DNA from: Acidimicrobiaceae bacterium
GTDB taxonomy: Bacteria; Actinomycetota; Acidimicrobiia; Acidimicrobiales; Bog-793
Direction of reading: 5' to 3'
Assembly (NCBI GenBank): GCA_003136185.1
Contig: PLDN01000174.1
Location: forward strand, 1 to 36,143
DNA: 36,143 nt
Part shown: positions 18,205 to 27,439 of the stretch, in pieces
How positions within the stretch are numbered: position 1 is the first letter of the stretch
How the letters are laid out: the number at the start of each line of letters is the position of its first letter
Notes under the pieces: model-generated
What the model was told of the DNA's origin: nothing
The model's database searches: none
The model's input: only the letters and a program-made list of their open reading frames with translations
Translations under genes and position numbers: made by a program

Positions 18205-18669
18205 ATGTCGTCGACCGGAGAGCAGCAGTTCGTGCCGGACGGTTACGAGCCACCCGGAGGACTCACGACCGATGACTTCTGGCTAGAGCCGCTCGGACCA
18301 GAGCACAACAAGTCCGACCTCGAGGCCTGGACGTCGAGCATCTCGCACATTCAAGCGACCCCAGGCTTCGCGGGACGAGACTGGCCAGTCAGGCCTTTGT
18401 CGGTGGAAGAGAACCTCGCCGACCTGGTCCAACACGCCGAGGATTTCGAGGGACGCCGGGGTTACACGTACACGGTGTTGGACCCGACCAGTCGGGTTGT
18501 CATCGGCTGCGTCTACTTCTATCCGCCCCGCCGTGAGGGCTTCGACGTCGACGTTTGCTCCTGGGTGCGCTCAAGCTGCGGGAGCCTGGACCTTCGCCTC
18601 TACGGCGTCGTGACCGAATGGCTGGCGGCGGTGTGGCCGTGGAGCTCCCCCGACTACGCGTCGAGGTAA
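18205..18669 (+). CDS. GNAT-like N-acetyltransferase-family protein
   Basis: LTTDDFWLEPLGPEHNKSDLEAWTSSISHIQATPGFAGRDWPVRPLSVEENLADLVQHAEDFEGRRGYTYTVLDPTSRVVIGCVYFYP; start taken as ATG 18205 within ORF 18070..18669. Confidence 0.6.
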   Translation: MSSTGEQQFVPDGYEPPGGLTTDDFWLEPLGPEHNKSDLEAWTSSISHIQATPGFAGRDWPVRPLSVEENLADLVQHAEDFEGRRGYTYTVLDPTSRVVIGCVYFYPPRREGFDVDVCSWVRSSCGSLDLRLYGVVTEWLAAVWPWSSPDYASR

Positions 18670-18694
18670 GCATCCACCTGATCCAAGGACTTAC

Positions 18695-19447
18695 ATGCCT
18701 CTCGGTTCGTACCTCCCATTGCCCGAACACGGCCGAGTATTCACCGGAGAACGCCAAGTGCGTCTCGGCGACTCGACGCCGAGCGGACGGTTGCGCCTCG
18801 ACGCGATAGCCCGGTATTTGCAGGACGTTGCCGAGGACGATGCGACCGATGCGGGCTGGCCGTCGTCGATCGGTTGGCTTCTCCGACGAAGCGCCTTAAC
18901 GGTGCACCAATTCCCTACGCTCGGCGAACGTGTGCGGCTCGACACTTTCTGTTCGGCCAGCGCCTCCAGATGGGCCGAGCGCACCACCACGGTGACGGGG
19001 GCTGAGGGCGGTTCTCTACAAGCGACCGCAATCTGGATCGCGATAGATGCGACGAGCGGGCGACCGACGCGAGTCGGCGAGCTCTTCGAGCGCCTCTACC
19101 TTCCGTCGACCGACGGGCGGCGGGCTTCCGTGCGTCTCTCGCTCCCATCGCCACCGAGCGACGCCGTCGAGGAAGCCCGAGACTGGCCGCTCCGGAGGAC
19201 TGACCTCGACATCTTGGGGCATGTGAACAACGCCATCAGTTGGGCTGCAGTCGAGGACGAGATGGGTCGGTTGGATTGGCTGCCGCAACAGGCCGAGGTC
19301 GAGCACAACGGCGAAATCACCCTCGGCGACTCGCCCCGGCTCGCAAGCTTAAAGTCGGATACGGGACTCGACCTATGGCTCGTCGCTGCTGGCCGCGTGC
19401 TCACCTCCGCCCGCTTGCAACCGGGAGTCCCCGCAACGGACTCGTAG
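18695..19447 (+). CDS. Acyl-ACP thioesterase-like protein (double hotdog)
   Basis: GRVFTGERQVRLGDSTPSGRLRLDAIARYLQDVAEDDATDAG...WLLRRSALTV...RTDLDILGHVNNAISWAAVEDEM. Confidence 0.8.
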   Translation: MPLGSYLPLPEHGRVFTGERQVRLGDSTPSGRLRLDAIARYLQDVAEDDATDAGWPSSIGWLLRRSALTVHQFPTLGERVRLDTFCSASASRWAERTTTVTGAEGGSLQATAIWIAIDATSGRPTRVGELFERLYLPSTDGRRASVRLSLPSPPSDAVEEARDWPLRRTDLDILGHVNNAISWAAVEDEMGRLDWLPQQAEVEHNGEITLGDSPRLASLKSDTGLDLWLVAAGRVLTSARLQPGVPATDS

Positions 19448-19456
19448 TGTCACGGC

Positions 19457-20611
19457 GTGCTTGCCATCTTCAGTCTTGCGAGCCTCGGCGCGTTCGTCTC
19501 GGTCGTGGTCGCCCGTGGGAGGTTCTGGTTACCGGGTCCGTTCCTGCCACCGCGCTCGGAAGGCAAAGAGCAGGTGTGGCCGAGAGTCGTCGCGGTCGTT
19601 CCCGCCCGTGACGAAGCCGAGCTGATCGGCGAGACCCTCTCGGCATTGGCGACCCAGGACTATCTGGGTCCGTGGAGAGTCGTGCTCGTCGACGACAACT
19701 CGAGCGACGGCACGAGTGAGGCCGCGCGGAGTATCGGCGCTGAAGGACCGTTCACCGTGCTGACCGGTTCGGCGACACCCGAAGGGTGGGCGGGCAAGGT
19801 GTGGGCTCTTGCGCAGGGCGTGGAGAGCGCCGGAGACGCCGAGTGGCTGTTGTTCACCGACGCGGACATCTCCCACGACAATGACGTCGTGACGAGACTC
19901 GTGGCGCTCGCGCTCACGGACGACCGAGACCTCGTCTCGATAATGGCCGAACTCCGAACGGTCACGGTATGGGAGCGTCTCGTCGTCCCGGCATTCGTCT
20001 ACTTCTTCGCAATGCTGTATCCGTTCCGGTGGGTCTCCGGCTCAGAGCGCGTCGCAGCCGCGGCGGGCGGATGCGTAATCGTGCGGGCTGACCTGCTTGC
20101 CCGCTCAGGCGGACTCGCTGCGATGCGCGGAGCGATCATCGACGACGTGACGCTCGCGCGACAGATCCGAACGGCTGGGGGCAGGCTCTGGCTGGGCTTC
20201 GACCGCGGCGTGCAGAGCATCCGCGCCTATCCCCGCTTGGCAGACCTCTGGCAAATGGTCGCTCGAAGCGCGTATGACGAGCTCGACTACTCGCCCCTCC
20301 GGCTCCTCGGAGCCCTTGGAGGTCTGGGGCTGCTGTTTGCCGTGCCGCTTGTCACGCTGGCCGTCTCGCTAAGCCTCGCCGTCACTTCGGCGCTCACCTT
20401 CTGGACTGTGTCAGCAATGGCGGCGGCCGCTTTGACGCTGGCACTGCAAGCAGCCAGCTACCTGCCGACGATCCGGCTTTACAGGCTCAGTCGTTGGTGG
20501 GCGCTGACACTGCCAGCCGCAGGACTGTTGTACGGCGCAATGACGGCGTCATCGGCGCTCGCGCACAAGCGAGGCCGTGGCACCTCCTGGAAAGGGCGCC
20601 CGCTCGCATGA
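19457..20611 (+). CDS. Family 2 glycosyltransferase, HpnB-like (hopene-associated)
   Basis: RVVAVVPARDEAELIGETLSALATQDYLGPWRVVLVDDNSSDGTSEAAR...WLLFTDADISHD...GGCVIVRADLLARSGGLAAMRGAIIDDVTLARQIR plus C-terminal TM helices. Confidence 0.85.
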   Translation: MLAIFSLASLGAFVSVVVARGRFWLPGPFLPPRSEGKEQVWPRVVAVVPARDEAELIGETLSALATQDYLGPWRVVLVDDNSSDGTSEAARSIGAEGPFTVLTGSATPEGWAGKVWALAQGVESAGDAEWLLFTDADISHDNDVVTRLVALALTDDRDLVSIMAELRTVTVWERLVVPAFVYFFAMLYPFRWVSGSERVAAAAGGCVIVRADLLARSGGLAAMRGAIIDDVTLARQIRTAGGRLWLGFDRGVQSIRAYPRLADLWQMVARSAYDELDYSPLRLLGALGGLGLLFAVPLVTLAVSLSLAVTSALTFWTVSAMAAAALTLALQAASYLPTIRLYRLSRWWALTLPAAGLLYGAMTASSALAHKRGRGTSWKGRPLA

Positions 20612-21315
20612 GCCTGGCGCAACGATGGAGGATGCCACGACCTCGAGATCAGCCGTGCAGCTAGGGCGCTCATCAGGTGAGCAACTGCAGCTCACCGGGG
20701 CCACGTCGGCGAACCCGGTGAGCTGCAACGACACCCAGCCGGTTGAGGGGAAGAAGCCCGATGTGCAGATCGAGTAGGTGAGACCGTTTGGCGCCGCCGA
20801 CTGCAGATTCGGAAGTTCGAACGTCGTGACCCCGTCGCCGCCGTATTCGTGGCGATGGGCAGGAGCTGACCTTCTGCGATCGTGCCCTGATAAACCTCGC
20901 CTGCACTCAGGATGATCTGCCCGAGCGTGCAGGTCTCGACGTTGGTCGAGAGGCTCACCTGGTCGGTGTTCGACCCGAACGAGGTGTCAGCCGGACCGGC
21001 TGGACCCTCCGGACCGGTTGCGCCTGTCGCTCCTGGGGGACCCGTTGCGCCCGTTGCGCCCGTTGCGCCGCCCGGTCCTGCAGGGCCGGCAGGCCCCGCA
21101 GGACCGGTCTCATTGAAAGAGATGACCGCGTCGTGGTCGATGCACTTCGGCGTGCCGCTGGCCGTGACGTTGTAAAGGATCCCTCCGATGCCGGACACGC
21201 ATGCCGAGTAGGTCGTCGGCGTCGGGCTGGCTCCGGCTACGCCTGTAGCGGCTATCACAGCGACGACTATGGCCGCGGCTGCCGCAGCGGCAACGACGCG
21301 CTTGTTGAACTTCAT
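20549..21315 (-). pseudogene. Secreted collagen-like (Gly-X-Y) protein with phage-tail-collar-like C-terminus, interrupted by a frameshift/deletion
   Basis: Start MKFNKRVVAAAAAAAIVVAVIAATGVAGA at 21315; GPAGPAGPAGPGGATGATGATGPPGATGATGPEGPAGPA; IILSAGEVYQGTIAEGQLLPIATNTA, then the expected continuation GDGVTTFELPNLQSAAPNGLTYSICTSGFFPSTGWVSLQL is in another frame from about 20840 down to a stop at 20549. The as-read ORF ends at 20692. Confidence 0.7.
21030..21115 (-). repeat. Collagen-like GXY coding repeats including tandem 9-bp units (cccgttgcg on + strand)
   Basis: Three consecutive cccgttgcg-type 9-mers on the + strand, encoding GAT GAT GAT in the minus-strand collagen-like gene. Confidence 0.75.
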
Positions 21316-21542
21316 CTGGTCTCCTCTGATACTCGTGGAGGGCGCGCGGGGCACCCGGCTCCGCTATCTGCCGGCGAATCGCAGTGGTGAATCGGATCAA
21401 GCGCCATTTGCACTCTGACAGCGGGTCTCCGAAGGCGACTGAGTAATCAATACTCAAATCGGTGCCGGAAGCGGAGAATTGGTGAACGAAGCCGCCCCTC
21501 GTATAGACGCGAGGCTGTGATCGTTGTGAAAGCCAAGGATTC

Positions 21543-22862
21543 GTGACTGATCCAGAGGGACGCTCGCCGAAGCAAGAGCGAGCCACTCAATTGCTCAAAG
21601 GGCTGGTCGGTGAGGTGCGGGGTCCGCTCCGCAAGTCCTCGACAGCGAGGACCAACGCCGTCGCGGCACCGAAAGCGTTGATGGTTGCTCTCGCGATGAT
21701 TTCAGCGGGACTGCTCGACGAAGCCTCCATTGTGAACCTGCTTCGCGAGGGCCGTCCGCGGACAAAGGATCGGAAGAGTCGGCCGCGGGAGTTCCCGGTC
21801 GCAGACCCGTGGGCAAACGAGGAGGGCTTGATCGTCCCGTGCCCGGCGAGGGTGAAGCTGAGAAACGCAGTCGTCGACATCCAAGTCCTTTGCACCACTC
21901 CCAACAGCGCACGGCTCATCGCCAAGCTCACGAGCTTCAACGCGATGGCGCCCCGGTACTCCCCGAAGCTCGCACTCGATTCACTGCACGTCAGTGGCAG
22001 CGACGGGGTGACTCATCGGCTACGGGACCAAACGCGACAAATGGACGGTTCGTGGGTCTCGCTCGAGCTCGAGCCAGCACCCTCAACCTCGTTGTCGTGG
22101 CTCGAAATCACCGACGTCTCCGACGAGGTGACACGAGTTCCGTTTGGCGCCTCCCCGACGTCGCCGGCGAGCAGTTCCGCTACGTCAACTTCGATGTACG
22201 ACGGCGCCGAGCTGTTCGTTCTCCGCTGGGGAGGAACGTTGCTCTCTCTTAGTTCAACAGTGACGTCGGACGCCTTCGAAGAAGGTGGCTCGCTGGACGG
22301 CGCCGCTCGGGCCTTATGCGAGCTGGTGCAAGCACTCACGGACGTCGGAGCCTTCCGAGATCCGGCCGGAACAAAGCGTGCGATCGACGGACTGCTCGAT
22401 GCGCTGCGCGGCAATCGGCTCTCGAGAGACCTTCCCCCGACCTGGCGATCGATGCTCGACGCGGCCGGCGAGACGGACGGGCCCACTGGGGGCGTCGTTG
22501 TCGACAAGGAGATGACAACAATCGGCGCACGGAGCGTCTGGGTCGACGCCGTGGTCTCATGGCCGCAACGGTTCACGCTCTGGGCCTTCTGCGAGCCGGA
22601 CGCGACCGTCCGCGCCGATTACCTCCTCGCGCTGCCCGCGACTGGTTGGTCAGCCATTGACGACGTCGGCGGGACCTACGCCGGCTTTCCGGCAACGGTG
22701 TGGGAGAGCGGAACGGGCGAAGAGATCGTGGTCAGCTTCGCTCCTCGGCTGAACCCGCGGGCAACGAGCTTGGAGGTGACCTGTTTCCAGGGTACGGAGC
22801 AGTCGATCATGAGGATCCCATTGGACAGCTGGACGGCTCCGGCACGACGCCTCGCGCCCTAA
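21543..22862 (+). CDS. Hypothetical protein (439 aa)
   Basis: Long ORF with consistent high-GC coding pattern and no family recognised. Confidence 0.6.
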   Translation: MTDPEGRSPKQERATQLLKGLVGEVRGPLRKSSTARTNAVAAPKALMVALAMISAGLLDEASIVNLLREGRPRTKDRKSRPREFPVADPWANEEGLIVPCPARVKLRNAVVDIQVLCTTPNSARLIAKLTSFNAMAPRYSPKLALDSLHVSGSDGVTHRLRDQTRQMDGSWVSLELEPAPSTSLSWLEITDVSDEVTRVPFGASPTSPASSSATSTSMYDGAELFVLRWGGTLLSLSSTVTSDAFEEGGSLDGAARALCELVQALTDVGAFRDPAGTKRAIDGLLDALRGNRLSRDLPPTWRSMLDAAGETDGPTGGVVVDKEMTTIGARSVWVDAVVSWPQRFTLWAFCEPDATVRADYLLALPATGWSAIDDVGGTYAGFPATVWESGTGEEIVVSFAPRLNPRATSLEVTCFQGTEQSIMRIPLDSWTAPARRLAP

Positions 22863-22909
22863 CCCCACGCCGGTTGCGATCGACGACGACGCGTGTCATA
22901 ACTGACACC

Positions 22910-23641
22910 GTGAACGACTACCAGCCGATGGACAGCTTCGGCGACGACACCGCGGACATCTATGACACCGAGGCGCGGGGCGATGAGCTGTCGACGGTTG
23001 CCTTGCTGGACGAGCTCGCGCGAGGAGGTCCCACACTGGAGCTGGCTATCGGCACCGGGCGCATCGCCCTGCCCCTGGCGGCTCGAGGCATCCGAGTCGA
23101 CGGTGTTGACCTCTCGCCGGCGATGGTCTCGAAGCTCCGCTCCAAACCCGGGGGCGAGCAACTGTCGGTCACGATCGGCGATTTCGCAGATGTGCCGGTC
23201 GAGGGTAGCTACCGGTTGATCTACATCGTCTTCAACACGCTCTTCAACCTCTTGAGCCAGGAGGAGCAGGTGCGCTGCTTTGAGAACGTGGCCCATCACC
23301 TCACCGACGACGGACTCTTCGTCGTGGAAGCGTTTGTTCCGACCTACCTCACCAGGCTACGCGACGACCAGTACGTGGACGCCGAGCAGGTCGGCGTCGA
23401 CCACGTCTCATTCGACATCGGGCGCCACGATCCGGTCACGCAGCGGCTCGACGAGAGCCACGTCGTGCTTTCCACCGAGGGCGTGCGCCTCTACCCGATC
23501 GTCACGCGCTACGCGTGGCCAAGTGAGCTCGACCTGATGGCTCGAGTAGCCGGGCTGCGGCTGAAGGACCGATGGGCCGGTTGGGAACGAGAGCCCTTCA
23601 CCTCGACGAGCCGCAACCATGTCTCGGTCTATGGCCACTGA
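22910..23641 (+). CDS. Class I SAM-dependent methyltransferase
   Basis: LELAIGTGRIALPLAARGIRVDGVDLSPAMVSKLRSK...YRLIYIVFNTLFNLLSQEEQVRCFENVAHHLTDDGLFVVEAFVP. GTG 22910 is the likely start within ORF 22700..23641. Confidence 0.85.
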   Translation: MNDYQPMDSFGDDTADIYDTEARGDELSTVALLDELARGGPTLELAIGTGRIALPLAARGIRVDGVDLSPAMVSKLRSKPGGEQLSVTIGDFADVPVEGSYRLIYIVFNTLFNLLSQEEQVRCFENVAHHLTDDGLFVVEAFVPTYLTRLRDDQYVDAEQVGVDHVSFDIGRHDPVTQRLDESHVVLSTEGVRLYPIVTRYAWPSELDLMARVAGLRLKDRWAGWEREPFTSTSRNHVSVYGH

Positions 23642-24181
23642 TCCACGCTCCAGCGATGGAAGCTTACTTCGCGGCCTCCAATGAGCTGTGGAACCGTAAT
23701 CAGCCGCCCTCCTGGACTCGGTGGAAAGTCACTGGCTTCGTATTCTCCATGTGGGCGATGCCGCCGCCAACTTCGGGTGCCCGTTGATTCATTCCACGCT
23801 CGTGCCTGGCCCGGAGTAGCTCTTGGTAATCGAGAAGCCCGACTAGTTGTTCGACGTCTCGACGTTGGGGTTCCCGCGAACCCGGACCTCGGGAGTGCTC
23901 ACCAGCTTTGCCGTGCGCAGGGCGTGACCCCGCTGCTGGGATGCGGCCAGTGCCAGAGTCCGTGTCCCGCTGTTGACCGCCAGGCTCAGAGCCAGAGGCC
24001 CGAGTACCCCTACGCTGATGAAGCGTCTTGCGGGCGCGACGTCCCCCCGGTGCTGCTGGATGAGTTAGCTCGAAGACGCTGGCAGCGTGCTCCAGATTGA
24101 AGCGCGGGAACGCCGGGTTGCCGGTGCATCCCGGCCGTCTTCTTTGCTCAGACTTCGAGCAAAGCTCCGGGTAGGGACCAT

Positions 24182-24838
24182 TTACGAACCGAGGAACCGA
24201 AGCACGGCCAACACCCGACGATGATCGGTCTGAGATACAGGCAAGTCGAACTTCGTGAAGATGTTGGCGACATGCTTCTCGACTGCGCCTTCGGAAATCA
24301 CGAGCTCGCTCGCGATGGCAACGTTTGATCGGCCCTCCGCCATTAGTGAGAGCACATCTCTCTCGCGAACGCTCAACACCGAGATCGAGTCGGCGCGCCG
24401 CGACGCTCCTAACAACTGGGTCACGACTTCTGGATCGAGCGCCGTCCCCCCCGACGCAACTCGCACGAGCGCTTCGACGAAGTCGCCCACGTCGGCGACC
24501 CGATCCTTCAATAGGTAACCAATCCCGGCCGCGTCGTCCGCCAACAGCTCTGCGGCGTAGCGAGTCTCGATGTATTGGGAGAACATCAAGATCCCAAGTC
24601 CCTTATGCACGCGACGGAGCTCGATTGCCGCCCGCAAACCCTCGTCGGTGAAGGTTGGGGGCATGCGGATGTCCACGATGGCTACGTCGGGACGGTCTCT
24701 CTCGACGGACTCCTTTAGTGCATCGGGTCTGCTCACTGCGTCCGTGACCACGAAACCCCGATCGACCAACAACTGCACCAGGCCGTCACGCAAGATTGCC
24801 GAGTCCTCAGCAATGACGACGTGTATCGGCTCGCTCAT
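24182..24838 (-). CDS. NarL/LuxR-family response regulator
   Basis: HVVIAEDSAILRDGLVQLL...VAIVDIRMPPTFTDEGLRAAIELR...LSVRERDVLSLMAEGRSNVAIASELVISEGAVEKHVANIFTKF. Confidence 0.93.
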   Translation of the reverse strand: MSEPIHVVIAEDSAILRDGLVQLLVDRGFVVTDAVSRPDALKESVERDRPDVAIVDIRMPPTFTDEGLRAAIELRRVHKGLGILMFSQYIETRYAAELLADDAAGIGYLLKDRVADVGDFVEALVRVASGGTALDPEVVTQLLGASRRADSISVLSVRERDVLSLMAEGRSNVAIASELVISEGAVEKHVANIFTKFDLPVSQTDHRRVLAVLRFLGS

Positions 24839-26200
24839 CTAAGCGTGAAGCGGCAGGTCCACGGTGACCACCGTAGGGCCGCCCGGCGGGCTCACGATGT
24901 CGAACCCGCCATCGACGGCATGCAATCGATCGGCGAGGCCGGTCAGTCCGCTTGACGAGGACCCGACCCTCGAGAGCTGCGCCCCTCCGACTCCGTCGTC
25001 GCGCACGACCAGACGCAGCCATCTCCCGTGCTGGGCGCAAGTTATTTCTGCCCGAGAGGCGTTGGCGTGCTGCGCCACGTTCGCCAGTAGTTCTGCCACA
25101 CAAAAGTAGGCAATGGCCTCAATGGCAGGAGTTGGGCGAACGTTCATCGCAATCGTGACGTCCGTCGGAACGGTGCTGCGCGCCGCCAAGGTGGAGAGTG
25201 CTCCTTCGAGCCCGGTGTCAAGAGCCGGCGGGTGGATGCCGCGTGCGAGATCTCGCAACTCGACGATGGCCTCCTTCGCCCCGCGATGGGCGTCATCCAC
25301 GAGCTCGCGCACTTGATCAAGGTCGACGTGGTCGGTCTCCGCCAATTTTTCCTTGGCCATCCCGAGTCGCATGGCAAGGGCGACCAGTTGCGCTTGGGTG
25401 CCATCGTGGAGGTCGCGCTCGATCCGTCGCAAAGTAGCAGCAGACGCATCGACGCTCTGAGCACGGGAGTCTTCAAGCGAGCGCACCCGGGTGGCCATCG
25501 GATCGGGACTGAGCAGCGCACGCATCAAGAATCGGTCCATGTAGACCACGACTCGAACGGGCCACGGTGCCAAGAAGACCAGGATCACTCCGGTGCAAAA
25601 GATGGCCAGCCCATGGAGCCACCCGGGATTCCCGATCGAGAAATATCCCGGTTGGAAGACGACTCGGACCAAGCCAAATTCCTGGGGTTGATATCCCCCT
25701 CCGAATGGGGTGATGAGGCAAGTCAGCGCGTCGAACCACACGCTGAACGCAGCAAAGATCCCGAAGCTCGCTAACGGGACTTTCACGACCACGTAAGCCA
25801 CCGCTCGCCAGCCGGTGCGGTCCCGAAGCGCTGACTGAAGCCAGCCCAGGAATCCGCCGCGCGGCGCGAACGGATCTGGTTCTTCGATCTGTTCGCCGAG
25901 AAACGCTCGCGCGATTCCTCGTTGGAGGCCCCCGATTCCCCTCGCGGCACGAATAGAAAGCCCGAGAACCGCGAGCCCGAAGAAGGTGATGGCGAATACG
26001 ACACCCGCCGCCATCGTGAGCCCGATAATGGCGAAGCCGAAGCCTGCGAGCGCCGCCCCGAGGAGCAGGGAACAGAGCTCTGACCAGGTCCGCTTACTAA
26101 ACGGTGTACACAACATTGTGCGACCGAGCTCACGGACCTGGGTCTCGAGCTCTTGTGACACGATCACCATCTCGTCAATCCGCTCACGAAGACACACCAC
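24839..26200 (-). CDS. DesK/NarX-type sensor histidine kinase, multi-TM
   Basis: H-box RRIERDLHDGTQAQLVALAMRLGMAKEKL; ATPase C-terminus LLANVAQHANASRAEITCAQHGRWLRLVVRDDGVGGA...GLTGLADRLHAVDGGFDIVSPPGGPTVV; abuts the response regulator. Confidence 0.93.
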   Translation of the reverse strand: MVCLRERIDEMVIVSQELETQVRELGRTMLCTPFSKRTWSELCSLLLGAALAGFGFAIIGLTMAAGVVFAITFFGLAVLGLSIRAARGIGGLQRGIARAFLGEQIEEPDPFAPRGGFLGWLQSALRDRTGWRAVAYVVVKVPLASFGIFAAFSVWFDALTCLITPFGGGYQPQEFGLVRVVFQPGYFSIGNPGWLHGLAIFCTGVILVFLAPWPVRVVVYMDRFLMRALLSPDPMATRVRSLEDSRAQSVDASAATLRRIERDLHDGTQAQLVALAMRLGMAKEKLAETDHVDLDQVRELVDDAHRGAKEAIVELRDLARGIHPPALDTGLEGALSTLAARSTVPTDVTIAMNVRPTPAIEAIAYFCVAELLANVAQHANASRAEITCAQHGRWLRLVVRDDGVGGAQLSRVGSSSSGLTGLADRLHAVDGGFDIVSPPGGPTVVTVDLPLHA

Positions 26201-26416
26201 CTGATCTCATCGAACTCTCCCATTCATCGCGCCGTCGCACCGTCGAGGCGAACGAACACCTGACGCATTCCAACCTAAAGTTTGCGCGCAGGATTTAGAA
26301 GACTGCTAGCGGGTCTCTCCGGATGGGGCTAGCCCCCTACGGGAGTGCAGCGACCAGGTGCGACCTCGGCAGCTACGGCCATAGCCGGTCCGCTCCCGAG
26401 AGAATATGCTCGGCCT

Positions 26417-27439
26417 GTGCAACTGCCCGAGCGCCAAGCGATCCTCACGCCGCTCACCGAGGCGGCGATCTTCCTCGTACTTACGGTGGACTCCGGCTCC
26501 GAGGAAGAGGTTCGTGGGCTGCTCGCAGATGTCTCTGGCCTGACGCGATCGGTCGGATTTCGGATCCCCGACGGCGAGCTGACCTGTGTCGTAGGTCTCG
26601 GCTCGCTGATCTGGGACCGCCTCTTCGGCCAACCGCGTCCGGCCTCCTTGCACACCTTTCGTGAACTGACTGGGCCAATGCACACGGCAGTCGCGACACC
26701 TGGCGACCTGCTGTTCCATATCCGGGCTCATCGCCTCGACCTGTGCTTCGAGCTCGCCGAGCGACTGCTTGATCGACTCTTAGGACATGTGCGGGTCGTC
26801 GACGAGGTTCACGGGTTCAAGTATTTCGAGGAGCGTGACCTTCTCGGCTTCGTGGATGGTACGGAGAATCCGGCAGGAGCGGCGGCGGTAGCGGCGGTCG
26901 CAATAGACGACGACCCCGAGTTCGCAGGCAGTAGCTACGTCGTAGTCCAGAAGTACCTCCACGACCTTGCCGATTGGGACGCTCTGCCGGTCGAGCAACA
27001 GGAGCTAGCCGTCGGCCGGTCGAAGCTGTCCGACATCGAGATGGCGGACGACCTCAAGCCGACCAACTCCCACGTGGCGCTCAACACCATCGTCGATGAC
27101 AACGGTGAGCAGCGTCACATCGTGCGCGCCAACATGCCATTCGGTCGGGTCGGCGCACGCGAGTTCGGGACGTACTTCATCGGTTACACCTCCAACCCAG
27201 ACGTCATCGAGGAGATGTTGACGAACATGTTTCTCGGCAAGCCGCCGGGCAACCACGATCGGATCCTGGACTTCTCAACGGCCGTGACCGGCAATCTGTT
27301 CTTCGTGCCGACCGCCGACTTTCTCGACGACCCACCGCGCCGCCAGTCTGAGATGCCCGATGCCACAGCGCCAAGAGCCGAAGGCGTGAGCGAGGACGGG
27401 TCGCTCGGAATCGGCAGCCTGAAGGGAGCATTCACATGA
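26417..27439 (+). CDS. DyP-type peroxidase, predicted encapsulin cargo
   Basis: GFKYFEERDLLGFVDGTENP (GxxDG motif), FAGSSYVVVQKYLHDL, RANMPFG, YFIGYTSNPDVIEEMLTNMFLG; C-terminus DGSLGIGSLKGAFT resembles an encapsulin cargo-loading peptide. GTG 26417. Confidence 0.92.
   Translation: MQLPERQAILTPLTEAAIFLVLTVDSGSEEEVRGLLADVSGLTRSVGFRIPDGELTCVVGLGSLIWDRLFGQPRPASLHTFRELTGPMHTAVATPGDLLFHIRAHRLDLCFELAERLLDRLLGHVRVVDEVHGFKYFEERDLLGFVDGTENPAGAAAVAAVAIDDDPEFAGSSYVVVQKYLHDLADWDALPVEQQELAVGRSKLSDIEMADDLKPTNSHVALNTIVDDNGEQRHIVRANMPFGRVGAREFGTYFIGYTSNPDVIEEMLTNMFLGKPPGNHDRILDFSTAVTGNLFFVPTADFLDDPPRRQSEMPDATAPRAEGVSEDGSLGIGSLKGAFT

Noticed and set aside
21000-21115. Short tandem repeats considered as a CRISPR or minisatellite
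   Set aside because: Period is 9 bp in phase with Gly-X-Y codons of the collagen-like gene, with no spacers.
23642-24181. Coding-like minus-strand peptide RRFISVGVLGPLALSLAVNSGTRTLALAASQQRGHALRTAKLVSTPEVRVRGNPNVETSNN ending near 23850
   Set aside because: Signal-peptide-like but no start codon after the upstream in-frame stop; could be a remnant, too weak to call.
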